From Mycetocola tolaasinivorans (GTDB taxonomy: Bacteria > Actinomycetota > Actinomycetes > Actinomycetales > Microbacteriaceae), in NCBI RefSeq assembly GCF_003667565.1, contig NZ_RCUX01000003.1, positions 1 through 64,000 on the forward strand: a stretch of DNA of 64,000 nucleotides, written 5' to 3'. This document shows positions 16,785 to 25,117 of this stretch, piece by piece (position 1 is the stretch's first letter; every line of letters begins with the position of its first letter). The notes under the pieces were generated by a model. The model did not search any database, had not been told where the DNA came from, and was given only the letters and a program-made list of their open reading frames with translations. The translations under genes and the position numbers were made by a program.

Positions 16785-17603
16785 ATGGGTGACGTGCAGA
16801 CCTGGCGGGTGGCGATCCCCACCGCAGACGGTCACCGGGGCGACGCCGTCCTGCATCGGCCAGCTCGCCCGGACAACCCCGGATGGCTCGTCTGGGCCCA
16901 CGGAGGCTCCTGGCACCACGGCAGCGCCGAGACCTGGGCCGGTGCCACGGCAAACCTTGCCCGGCTCACCGGGGTAACCGTGCTCTCGGTGAACTACCGT
17001 CTCGCGCCCGAGTCACGCCACCCCGACGCCCTGATCGATATGCTCGCTGCCATCGCCTGGGTGCGATCGGTGGATCCCCTCGGGGTGATCTCGGTCGGGG
17101 GCGACAGCGTGGGCGGTACCCTCGCCGCCGCTGCGGCGGTGGTCGCTCGGGATCGCAGGGAGCCCCTGCGGGCCCAGATCCTCGCCTACCCGCCCTACGA
17201 TCCCGAGTGCCGTGCACCCTCCTACTTCACCGACCCCGCCGGGTTTCCGGATCCGCTGACCCTCCGCGCCCAGTGGCGTGACTGGCTCGGCGACCCGACC
17301 CGGAAGAACCTCGCGACGGACGGCACCCGCCTCCGTGCCACGCCGCGGGATGCGCCCTCCCTGGCCGGGGTGTGCCCCGCCGTCCTCGCGGTCGGGTCGC
17401 TCGACCCGGTGCGCGATGACGTTGAGGCCTACGCCAGTGACCTGCGCGGCGCGGGCGTCTTGGTGCGCCTGAGCGTTCTCCCCGGCATTCGCCACGGTGA
17501 CATCCTCACCCCGCACAGCCGAATTCTTCACACCCTTGCGGAGGCACTCACGCTCGTGCACCGCCCCACCCATACGGAACGGAACCACACCCATGAACAC
17601 TGA
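16785..17603 (+). CDS. Alpha/beta hydrolase (acetyl-esterase/HSL-like)
   Basis: This 272-aa hydrolase has an HGG oxyanion motif (WAHGGSWHHG), nucleophile elbow GDSVGGTLA, and a C-terminal Asp (GSLDPVRDD) and His (GIRHGD). This is the hormone-sensitive-lipase/acetyl esterase pattern, though GDSVGG differs slightly from GDSAGG. It could remove the acyl group added by the upstream acyltransferase. The next gene starts inside its last codons. Confidence 0.85.
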   Translation: MGDVQTWRVAIPTADGHRGDAVLHRPARPDNPGWLVWAHGGSWHHGSAETWAGATANLARLTGVTVLSVNYRLAPESRHPDALIDMLAAIAWVRSVDPLGVISVGGDSVGGTLAAAAAVVARDRREPLRAQILAYPPYDPECRAPSYFTDPAGFPDPLTLRAQWRDWLGDPTRKNLATDGTRLRATPRDAPSLAGVCPAVLAVGSLDPVRDDVEAYASDLRGAGVLVRLSVLPGIRHGDILTPHSRILHTLAEALTLVHRPTHTERNHTHEH

Positions 17604-18120
17604 ACCTCGCGGCACCCTGAAGGCGCTTGAGCGGCACTTCGCCGACCTGCGCGACGGCGACCACTTTGGCGAGACCACCCGGCAGGGAAAGGAGAGGGCG
17701 TTTGAACGAGCCATCCTGCACCTCGAGTCACCCGTGCGGCAGGCGCTCGGCGAGATCAACGCGACCCTGCTCCTGGGAACCGGCCGAACCGAGGGCACCG
17801 GGCCGTTCCGCGACCCGAGTGGCGGCCTGGTCTCTTCCTGGCTGCTGAGCTGGCCCGAACAGCGCGACGTCGGGCTCGCCCCGATCAGCGTCATCGCAAC
17901 CTACGGTGCCCGGTTCCACCATCCGCATATCCGCGGCGCAACGGTCGGGGAGTGGCCGCTCAACGTCGACTCCGACGCCCAGGCCCTGGAACTGCTGCCG
18001 ATTATTCGCAGTATCGCCGCCGGTGACATTCACAACCTGGTATTTCAGACCGGGGGTAACTGGCGGATCATCCCCGCCACCGCCCGGCGGCGAGTTGCCG
18101 GGGTGGCCGAGCATGGGTGA
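17593..18120 (+). CDS. Unrecognised 175-aa protein in tailoring operon
   Basis: I start at ATG 17593, overlapping the esterase stop by 11 bp; a longer frame upstream is inside the esterase. The protein is soluble, without signal peptide or helices. It has a charged helical N-terminus and a C-terminal half with IIRSIAAGDIHNLVFQTGGN. No catalytic motif is evident. It overlaps the following luciferase-like gene by 8 bp, so it is tightly coupled and may be an accessory or small-ligand-binding subunit. Function unknown. Confidence 0.75.
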   Translation: MNTEPRGTLKALERHFADLRDGDHFGETTRQGKERAFERAILHLESPVRQALGEINATLLLGTGRTEGTGPFRDPSGGLVSSWLLSWPEQRDVGLAPISVIATYGARFHHPHIRGATVGEWPLNVDSDAQALELLPIIRSIAAGDIHNLVFQTGGNWRIIPATARRRVAGVAEHG

Positions 18121-19054
18121 GGCCTTGCGTGATCTGCGACTCTCGATCCTGGACCAGTCGCCGATCACGGACGATCTGGATCGCGATGCCACGCTGCGCG
18201 AAAGCCTGAGCCTGGCCGAACTCGCCGATCGGGAGGGGTATCATCGCCTCTGGTTTGCCGAGCATCACAACTCGCTGTCCTTCGGGGGTGCCGCCCCCGA
18301 GATCCTGACCGCGCTCGCGCTCCAGCTCACCTCGCGCATTCGGGTGGGGACCGGGGGCATCCTACTTCCGCTCTATGCCCCACAAAAGGTCGCCGAGTCG
18401 CTGGGCCTTCTGCAGCGGATCCATGGCGATCGCGTGGATATCGGAGTCGGTCGTGCGGCGTTTGCCGCGATGGACTTTCGCGAACGACTCGAGGGCGTGC
18501 GCTCACTGCTGCCGCCCGGCTTTCCCGAGGCGGCTCGCGAGCCCGAGCACCGCGTCTGGGTGCTCGGAGCCGGCGGATCCTCGGCGACGCTGGCGGGGCA
18601 GCTCGGTGCGGGCTATGCGCAGGGGCACTTTCTGGCTCCGAGTGCGACGGCACGGGGGCTACACGCCTATCGAGAAGCGCACGAATCCCGACCGGGATTC
18701 GCGATCCTTGCGGTTCGTGCGGTGACGGCCGACACCGCGGAGGAAGCACGCTGTCTGGCCCGCGCAATGGCCCTCTGGCGCGCACGTAAGGACCTCGGAA
18801 TCGACGGCCCGATTCCGAGTATCGAGCGGGCAGCCCACGGCACCTGGTCGGAGGCCGAGCGTGTCCGGGCGGATGTCCGCGAGGCCGAGATTCTGCACGG
18901 GACGCCGCACCTGCTCGCGCAACGGGTGCGCGAGCTCGCGGGCATCCACGGCACCGATGAGGTCATGGTGAACACCCTGACCAGTGATCCGCGGGTGCGC
19001 GCTCACTCGTACATGCTCCTCGCCGAGGCCTTCCGGCGCGACGGGGGCGGGTAG
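18113..19054 (+). CDS. LLM class flavin-dependent oxidoreductase
   Basis: This 313-aa protein starts with the bacterial-luciferase-like opening LRLSILDQSPI and contains LADREGYHRLWFAEHHNS and RVGTGGILLPLYAPQKVAES. These are the marks of reduced-flavin monooxygenases of the luciferase type. It is slightly shorter than the usual ~330 aa. It is the last gene of the run from 13081, ending 5 bp from a convergent regulator. It would need a flavin reductase elsewhere. Sulfonate monooxygenase activity (SsuD) is conceivable but the operon does not argue for it. Confidence 0.87.
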   Translation: MGEALRDLRLSILDQSPITDDLDRDATLRESLSLAELADREGYHRLWFAEHHNSLSFGGAAPEILTALALQLTSRIRVGTGGILLPLYAPQKVAESLGLLQRIHGDRVDIGVGRAAFAAMDFRERLEGVRSLLPPGFPEAAREPEHRVWVLGAGGSSATLAGQLGAGYAQGHFLAPSATARGLHAYREAHESRPGFAILAVRAVTADTAEEARCLARAMALWRARKDLGIDGPIPSIERAAHGTWSEAERVRADVREAEILHGTPHLLAQRVRELAGIHGTDEVMVNTLTSDPRVRAHSYMLLAEAFRRDGGG

Positions 19055-19059
19055 GAGCG

Positions 19060-19965
19060 CTATCCGGGTAGCGGCCCGCTCAACAGGCGACGCAGGGTCG
19101 TGTGGGCGGGCGTGCCCGGGGCGGTCGAGTGGGTGAGAATGCGCTGCCCCTCGCCCTCGGGCAGGTGCAGTATCTCGTAGTCGACGTCGAGGTCGCCGAC
19201 CTCCGGATGGCGCAGCATTTTGGTACCGCTGGTGCAGAACTGGACGGTGTGCTCCGTCCAGAGCCGCGAGAACTCGGTGCTGTGCAGATTGAGGTCGTGA
19301 ATGAGCTCGTGCAGGCGCTGGTCGTCGGGAAACTGGGCGGCGATGTAGCGCAGCGATCCGACCGCCACCTCGGCCTCGGCCTGCCAGTTGCGGTAGAGCG
19401 CTCGGGAGTGTCGATCGAGGAACAGCATCCGGAGGTGGTTCGGCCGGTGCGTTGCCGTGGCCGGGGCGTCAAAGGGGAGGTGCCCGGCGAGCAGGCGGTG
19501 CCCCGCGCGATTCCAGGCGAGGACGTCGTTGCTGTGCCCCAGGAGCAGGGCCGGCACGGTCTCCATGGCGTGAAGCAACTGACAGGCACCCGGATTTGGA
19601 ATCTCCGGTTGGGCGATCGCTGGCCGCTTCACCATGCCCGGGCGAGCCAGCGCGAACAGGTGTGCGCGCTCATCCGGGCGAAGTTGGAGTGCGCGGGCGA
19701 GGGCCTCGATGACCGAGTCTGACGCGTTCTGCGACTGCCCCTGCTCGAGCCGCGTGTAGTAGGTGACGGACACCCCGGCGAGGGGAGCGAGCTCCTCCCG
19801 GCGAAGCCCGCTCACCCGCCGCCGCCCGTAGGAGCGCACGCCAACATCCTCGGGGGTGAGCCGATCGCGTCGGGAACGAAGAAACCGCCCGAGCTCACCC
19901 GGACCGCCCTCGCCCGATGTGTCGCCCGGTGTCTCTGCCGGTGGCGGTGTCGCGGTGTTGTCCAT
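19060..19965 (-). CDS. XRE-type regulator with MmyB-like ligand domain
   Basis: This 301-aa regulator has an N-terminal HTH (LRREELAPLAGVSVTYYTRL) followed by a MmyB-type ligand-binding region (LLHAMETVPALLLGHSNDVL; RMLFLD; DQRLHELIHDL). Such proteins are common in actinobacteria and usually control an adjacent oxidoreductase or transporter. It is divergent from the MFS gene (102-bp gap), its likeliest target. Confidence 0.9.
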   Translation of the reverse strand: MDNTATPPPAETPGDTSGEGGPGELGRFLRSRRDRLTPEDVGVRSYGRRRVSGLRREELAPLAGVSVTYYTRLEQGQSQNASDSVIEALARALQLRPDERAHLFALARPGMVKRPAIAQPEIPNPGACQLLHAMETVPALLLGHSNDVLAWNRAGHRLLAGHLPFDAPATATHRPNHLRMLFLDRHSRALYRNWQAEAEVAVGSLRYIAAQFPDDQRLHELIHDLNLHSTEFSRLWTEHTVQFCTSGTKMLRHPEVGDLDVDYEILHLPEGEGQRILTHSTAPGTPAHTTLRRLLSGPLPG

Positions 19966-20067
19966 AGCTCCATTCTGCTGTTCCGGATCGAAGTTAGAGT
20001 ACCCCTGTGAGTGTTAGGACTCTCGGGGACCTGGCTAGGAAAAACCCGGCCCCTCAGGATGAGAACC

Positions 20068-21498
20068 ATGTCATCTCAACAATCGGGAACCTCCGCGGAC
20101 CACGCGTCCCGCCCCGCCCGGCTCACCCCCGTTCAGCGCCTCGCCCTCGGCGTTCTCCTCACGGCCAACTTCACCCTGGCCGTGGACTTCTCCATCCTCA
20201 ACGTCGCGCTGCCGCACATCGGTGCCGAACTGGGATTCCCCACCGAGAGCCTGCAGTGGATCGTCACGTCGTTTGCGCTCTGCGCGGCCGGCTTCACCCT
20301 GTTTTTCGGCCGGGTAGCCGATCTGTTCGGGCGCAAGCGGCTCTTTCTCGCGGGTATCGTCCTGCTCGGGCTGAGCTCGCTCCTCGGCGGGCTTGCACTT
20401 GACCCGACCGTGCTGATCCTCGCTCGCGTGGGCCAGGGCATCGCGACCGCGATGGTGACGCCCGCGGCACTCTCGCTGATGACCACGACCTTCCCCGAGG
20501 GGCCGGCACGCAGCCGGGTGCTCGGTCTCAATGGCGCGCTGATGGCCGCGGGGTTTACCGGTGGGGCCGTGCTCGGTGGGGTACTCACCGGCGTAGTGAG
20601 CTGGCGATGGGCGTTCTTTATCAACGTCGTGGTCGCCCTCGCGGTGATCGTGATCGCGCCGTTCGTGCTGCGTGAGAAACGCGCCGATAACCGGCCGAAG
20701 CTTGATATTCCGGGGGCATTTACGGTTACCCTGGCCCTCGGACTCCTGGTCTGGGGCATCACGAACGCCGGCGATGACGGCTGGGCGAGTGTCGGCGCCT
20801 GGGCACCGATCGCCGCGGCCATTCTGCTGTTCATCGCGTTCTGGGCCATCGAACGCCGGGTACGAGAGCCCCTCGTCGCGCTCTCGATGCTGCGGCGACC
20901 AAACGTCGCCTGGGGGAATATTGCCGGGCTGATCGCCTTCGCCACCGAGACCTCACTGGTGTTTGTGCTTACGCTCTACCTGCAGGAAATCCTGGGGTTC
21001 AACGCGGTATCCGCGGGGCTCATGCTCGGTGTGCTCGGCATCGGTACGGTAATCGGCGGGTTGATTGCCCCGCGGGTGATCGGGCGCACAAACGCGAAGT
21101 TCGCGATCGTGGTGGGCCTGGTGCTCCAGGGGCTGGCCACGCTGCCGCTTGCCCTCGCGGATCAGTCCAGCGGCTGGGTCATTCCGCTGCTTATCTTCAC
21201 CTTCATCGGCGGCATCGCCAACCTGGTCGCGATCGTCGGCTACACGGTGACCGCGACGACCGCGGTTCCGCCCGAGCAGCAGGGCCTCGCAACCGGGTTG
21301 GTGACGATGAGCCAGCAGGTGGGCATCACCCTGGGAACGCCCGTTATGTCTGCAGTGCTCGCGAGCCAATTGGCCGTGGGGCTGCTCTCCGGGATCCAGC
21401 TGGCCATAGCGGTCAATGCGGCCATTGCACTGGTATCGGGCGTCATCATCGCGATCAGTCTGCGCCTGCCGAAGCGTTCGCCCGTCGAGGCCCCCTAG
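20068..21498 (+). CDS. MFS drug exporter, DHA2 (14-helix) type
   Basis: This 476-aa protein has about 14 hydrophobic segments. It carries the DHA2 motif VDFSILNVALPHIGAEL in helix 1 and FGRVADLFGRKRLF between helices 2 and 3. I start at ATG 20068, with AGGA eight bases ahead; upstream in-frame starts at 20011 and 20059 lack a good site. It probably exports a toxic small molecule under control of the divergent XRE regulator, and may export the product of the adjacent enzyme run. Confidence 0.9.
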   Translation: MSSQQSGTSADHASRPARLTPVQRLALGVLLTANFTLAVDFSILNVALPHIGAELGFPTESLQWIVTSFALCAAGFTLFFGRVADLFGRKRLFLAGIVLLGLSSLLGGLALDPTVLILARVGQGIATAMVTPAALSLMTTTFPEGPARSRVLGLNGALMAAGFTGGAVLGGVLTGVVSWRWAFFINVVVALAVIVIAPFVLREKRADNRPKLDIPGAFTVTLALGLLVWGITNAGDDGWASVGAWAPIAAAILLFIAFWAIERRVREPLVALSMLRRPNVAWGNIAGLIAFATETSLVFVLTLYLQEILGFNAVSAGLMLGVLGIGTVIGGLIAPRVIGRTNAKFAIVVGLVLQGLATLPLALADQSSGWVIPLLIFTFIGGIANLVAIVGYTVTATTAVPPEQQGLATGLVTMSQQVGITLGTPVMSAVLASQLAVGLLSGIQLAIAVNAAIALVSGVIIAISLRLPKRSPVEAP

Positions 21499-21527
21499 AG
21501 CCGGACCGCGGCACCCGCCCACCCAGA

Positions 21528-22250
21528 CTACGCGGATCGCTGGGCGTGATACTCGACTGCCAACCAGATCACGTCGGTCTCGGCGTGGTACTGATGCCAC
21601 GGGTATGTGAGGGTGCCGTGGTCCCAGCGGCCGAAGATCGTGGGCTGTGTTTGTCCCGGGGCCAGCAGCTGTTCCTCAAAGAGGGTTTCGGGATCGCGCG
21701 TGCGGAACTTCTGCATCCGCCCCCGCCCGACGAGCTGCGTGTGTGTCTCAATAAACGGGTGCTCGCGGTGGATGCCGCAGTGCGTTCCGGCCGGGCTGAA
21801 CCAGAGGTTGAGCCGCACCACGTATTCCTGCGGTGATGCGCCAGCTCGGGAATCCTCGAGCGCGTGAGCGGGAACCAAGCTCACCGAGCCGACGATTGCC
21901 TGCGGCGAGCGCAGCAGCACCGGGACGCCTGGATTTTCCTCGCCCCCGACCGGGCGGGAACCGAAGAAGTCCTGCCATCCGAGCGCGCGAACACTCTCCT
22001 CCGTCGGGGCCTGCTCTGGGACCGGAAACACCCCGAGCAGCGCCCCGCTGACCGGGGTGCCCGCGGTGAGCAGCGTGGAGCTCAGCGGGCGGATAACCCC
22101 TCCGAGCGGCACATCGATGCGGGCGGGGCTCGCGGCGAGGTTGACCACGACCGCCCGGTGCGTGAGCTCCCAGTGATCGGCATCGGTCACGATTTCGGCT
22201 CGTTGGACACCCGAGGAAAAGCCTGGCTCAGTGCTGAATGTACCGGACAT
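21528..22250 (-). CDS. Cupin-like protein, possible aldos-2-ulose dehydratase cupin part
   Basis: This 240-aa protein has no signal peptide. Its C-terminal half is His/Glu rich in a cupin-like way: HCGIHREHPFIETHTQLVG, GRGRMQKFRTRD and YPWHQYHAETD, ending WLAVEYH. These features recall the metal-binding cupin of fungal aldos-2-ulose dehydratase, where the cupin follows a beta-propeller. Here the propeller-like protein is encoded by the divergent neighbour. The family call comes from memory of motifs and is moderate. The start ATG 22250 gives MSGTFSTEPG. Confidence 0.5.
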   Translation of the reverse strand: MSGTFSTEPGFSSGVQRAEIVTDADHWELTHRAVVVNLAASPARIDVPLGGVIRPLSSTLLTAGTPVSGALLGVFPVPEQAPTEESVRALGWQDFFGSRPVGGEENPGVPVLLRSPQAIVGSVSLVPAHALEDSRAGASPQEYVVRLNLWFSPAGTHCGIHREHPFIETHTQLVGRGRMQKFRTRDPETLFEEQLLAPGQTQPTIFGRWDHGTLTYPWHQYHAETDVIWLAVEYHAQRSA

Positions 22251-22410
22251 GGTGGAACCCTTCGATCGGTGAAGCGCATACGCCCAACGATCTCAACGTG
22301 CCGAGGAATCCGCCTATCCCGGATGAGGCTAGGCGACGGAGGGGTAGGTCGCACAGGGGCATTGCTCGCTATAGGCGTCCACGTGAGAGTGGGAGTGCCA
22401 GCGCGGTCTC

Positions 22411-22452
22411 CCGGAAATGCGCGAGCTGGCGAATGCGTTCACGCATTTCCGG
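22411..22452 (+). promoter_or_regulatory. Hairpin overlapping the ribosome site of the propeller gene
   Basis: CCGGAAATGCG (22411-22421) pairs perfectly with 22442-22452, with a 20-base loop. The right arm ends in the GG that begins GGAGTGAGG, the ribosome site of ATG 22470. It could be an operator or an RNA switch that hides the site. Confidence 0.55.
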
Positions 22453-22469
22453 AGTGAGGCACACAGACC

Positions 22470-23789
22470 ATGTCCTATAACATCCCGGGCTTTCGCCCAC
22501 CTGCGCCCGTTCCACTGCGGGGTATTTCACGGATCACCCCGCCACAGTTTCAGGCCGAGACGGTCACCGATTTTCTGCGCGACGGCTACTGGCTCGAAAC
22601 CCCGGACATCACCGGCGACGGCACCCCCGACCTCGTGGGGCACGGGCTGGCGACCGGCGAGCTCTACTGGTACGAAAATCCAACCTGGGACAAGCGGCTC
22701 CTTATCGACGGTATCGTCGAACCCGTGGGCGCCGACTTCGGTAATATCACCGGCCACGGCGGTGACGACTACGTGGTCTGCTACCAGCTCTACGGGCCGG
22801 GAGGAACGATCCATCACGCCGATCCAGAGGGTGGCAGGATCGACTGGCTGGAAAACCCGGGGGCCGATGCCGCACGGCGGGGCGAGCGCTGGCCGCGGCA
22901 CCACGTGGGGCGTGCCGTCGGTATGCACCGTCTCCGGGTGGGGCACTTTACCCGCAACGATCGTATTCAGATTCTCGGGTTTCCCATCGTCGCGGTAGCG
23001 AGCGTGCACGCGGTACTCCCGATCGTGCTCTTCACCGAGCCGGACGATCTCAACACCGCGACACAGTGGGACCGGGAGGTCATCTCGGACAATCGATTTC
23101 GCATGGTGCACGGAGTCGCAAAACGTCCAGGGCCCGAAGCGAATGGCAGGGACGGCGTCCTGATGGCCTCCGATGAGGGTGTCACCTGGCTGTACTTCAC
23201 CGAGGGCGAATGGGTGTTTGAACACCTCGGTGAGGGCGAATCCGGACAGTTTGAACGCACCACGTTTCGGGGGAGCGGGGACCTCGACGGGGGCCGGCTG
23301 GGCGACGATCCACTCGCCTACGTGGCGGCGATCGAACCCTTTCACGGCAACACGATCGCCGTCTACGTGCGACGGCCGGGTACCCCGGACACCTGGGACC
23401 GATTTGTGCTGGATACGTTCGGCGATCCGAACGAAAACGGGGAGGGCCCCGGCCACTCGGTGATCACCGCCGACTTCGACGGCGATGGTGATGATGAGTT
23501 CCTGATCGGGTTGCGCGGTCCCGCCCCGTGGCAGGGTGTGTTCTACTACAAGGCGGTTGATGCGGCGCGCGGGCTCTTCCTGCGCTGGCGGGTGGGCGAG
23601 GAGTCGGTTGCCCGCATCGTGGTTGCCGACTTCGACGGCACGGGTACCGCCGATTTCGCGACCATCTCGTACTCGGTGGAACACTACTTCGTGGCACCGC
23701 GGGCCGAGATCACGCTGCACCGACACGCAGCCGACGCGCTCGCAGTCGACGCGCTCGCGGCCGGTCAGCAGAGCGGATCCCGACGGTGA
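22470..23789 (+). CDS. VCBS/FG-GAP-like beta-propeller protein (aldos-2-ulose dehydratase-like)
   Basis: This 439-aa protein has repeated propeller-blade motifs: DITGDGTPDLVG (about residue 46), DFGNITGHGGDDYV, GSGDLDGG, DFDGDGDDEFLIG (about 337) and DFDGTGTADFATI (about 389). The segment GELYWYENP also recurs in such blades. There is no signal peptide, so it acts inside the cell, unlike most FG-GAP proteins. The blade type and cytoplasmic location fit the propeller domain of aldos-2-ulose dehydratase, and the divergent gene looks like the cupin part. The epimerase start overlaps its stop (GTGA). Confidence 0.65.
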   Translation: MSYNIPGFRPPAPVPLRGISRITPPQFQAETVTDFLRDGYWLETPDITGDGTPDLVGHGLATGELYWYENPTWDKRLLIDGIVEPVGADFGNITGHGGDDYVVCYQLYGPGGTIHHADPEGGRIDWLENPGADAARRGERWPRHHVGRAVGMHRLRVGHFTRNDRIQILGFPIVAVASVHAVLPIVLFTEPDDLNTATQWDREVISDNRFRMVHGVAKRPGPEANGRDGVLMASDEGVTWLYFTEGEWVFEHLGEGESGQFERTTFRGSGDLDGGRLGDDPLAYVAAIEPFHGNTIAVYVRRPGTPDTWDRFVLDTFGDPNENGEGPGHSVITADFDGDGDDEFLIGLRGPAPWQGVFYYKAVDAARGLFLRWRVGEESVARIVVADFDGTGTADFATISYSVEHYFVAPRAEITLHRHAADALAVDALAAGQQSGSRR

Positions 23790-25117
23790 AGTCCATCGGA
23801 GTGATCCTCGGGACCCGTCCCGAGGCGGTCAAGCTCGCGCCGATTATTCGCGCCCTCCGCGCCGATCCGCGCTTTACCCTCCGCGTAATCTCCACCGGGC
23901 AGCAGGCCGAGATGTTGGAACACACGCTGCGGGAGTGCGAGGTCGTGGCCGATGCGAACTTCGCGATCATGCGGCCGGGCCAGTCGCTCACCGAGGTGAC
24001 CCATCGTGCGCTCGCACAGTTTGGGTCGTCGCCGGCACTCCGCGGCCTCGACGTTGTGCTCGTGCACGGGGATACCGCCACGACCCTCGCGGGAGCTCTC
24101 GCCGCCTTCCTCGCGGAAATCCCCATCGTTCACGTTGAGGCGGGGCTACGCAGTGGGGATCCGGAATCGCCGTATCCGGAGGAGGGAAACCGAAAGCTCG
24201 TCGCACAGCTTGCCGCGCTGCACCTGGCACCCACCCGTGGAAACTTCGCCAACCTTATTCGGGAGGGGATTGCCGAGGCGGCCATCGCGATCACGGGCAA
24301 TACGGTGGTGGATTCCCTGCACTGGGGCCTGTCTCGCACGGGCGACTATGAGGATCCGCTCCTGGCGGACCTCGATGCGGATCCGCGCCGCGTGATCGTG
24401 GCCTCTGCCCACCATCGAGTGAGTCATGGTGCCCCGATGCGAGAGATCGCCGGTGCCCTGGCCGAGATTGCGCGCCGGCACGATGTGCGTATCGTGATTC
24501 CCGTGCACCCGAATCCAGCGGTTCGAGACGTCCTCGTGCCCGCGCTCTCCGATGTTCGCAACATCACCCTGATCGATCCGCTGCCCTATCTCGCGTTCTG
24601 CCGGCTACTTCGCCGCAGTGCGGTGATCCTCTCCGACAGCTCGGGGGCCGAGGAGGAAGGGCCGGCCCTACACATTCCGACGCTCGTGATGCGCCGGGTA
24701 ACCGAGCGGCATGAGAGCCTCTCCACCGGGGCCGCCCGCCTCGTGGGTGTCGACCGTGTCCAGATCGTCGCCGCCGTGGACCGTCTCCTCACCGATCCCG
24801 AGGAGTATGCGGCGATGGCCGAGGCACCGTACCCCTACGGGGATGGCCACGCGACCGAGCGCTCGGTCGCTGCCATCGCGGAGTTCCTCGGGGTGGCCGC
24901 GCGGGGAGTGGGCGACGGAGGGGCCGGCCAGCAGATCGCGGCGCACCAGCGCGCCCCGGACGGTCAGGGACGCCACAACCAGCCAGGCGCAGACCAGAAC
25001 GATGTATCCGCCCAGCGCGGCACCGGCGAGGGCCGCAGATCCGGTGAGCCCGGCCAACCCGCTGAGCCCGGTGACGCAGGTCCCTACCGGAAAGGTGAAC
25101 GACCACCAGGTGAGTGA
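23786..25117 (+). CDS. wecB: UDP-N-acetylglucosamine 2-epimerase (non-hydrolysing) with abnormal C-terminus
   Basis: The enzyme interconverts UDP-GlcNAc and UDP-ManNAc. It starts GVILGTRPEAVKLAPII and has VLVHGDTATTLAGALAA, VHVEAGLRSGD and PEEGNRKL, then SDSSGAEEEGP. Normal homology ends about residue 372 (AAIAEFLG). The next ~65 residues are antisense to the convergent TDT transporter and look like junk (Gly/Gln/Pro rich). So the native stop has been removed by a deletion or recombination at about 24900-24935. The core is complete, so activity may remain. Confidence 0.87.
   Translation: MKSIGVILGTRPEAVKLAPIIRALRADPRFTLRVISTGQQAEMLEHTLRECEVVADANFAIMRPGQSLTEVTHRALAQFGSSPALRGLDVVLVHGDTATTLAGALAAFLAEIPIVHVEAGLRSGDPESPYPEEGNRKLVAQLAALHLAPTRGNFANLIREGIAEAAIAITGNTVVDSLHWGLSRTGDYEDPLLADLDADPRRVIVASAHHRVSHGAPMREIAGALAEIARRHDVRIVIPVHPNPAVRDVLVPALSDVRNITLIDPLPYLAFCRLLRRSAVILSDSSGAEEEGPALHIPTLVMRRVTERHESLSTGAARLVGVDRVQIVAAVDRLLTDPEEYAAMAEAPYPYGDGHATERSVAAIAEFLGVAARGVGDGGAGQQIAAHQRAPDGQGRHNQPGADQNDVSAQRGTGEGRRSGEPGQPAEPGDAGPYRKGERPPGE

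Noticed and set aside
20000..20036. AGAGT/ACTCT inverted repeat before the MFS gene as the XRE operator
   Set aside because: The 5-bp arms and 18-bp spacing are within chance expectation.
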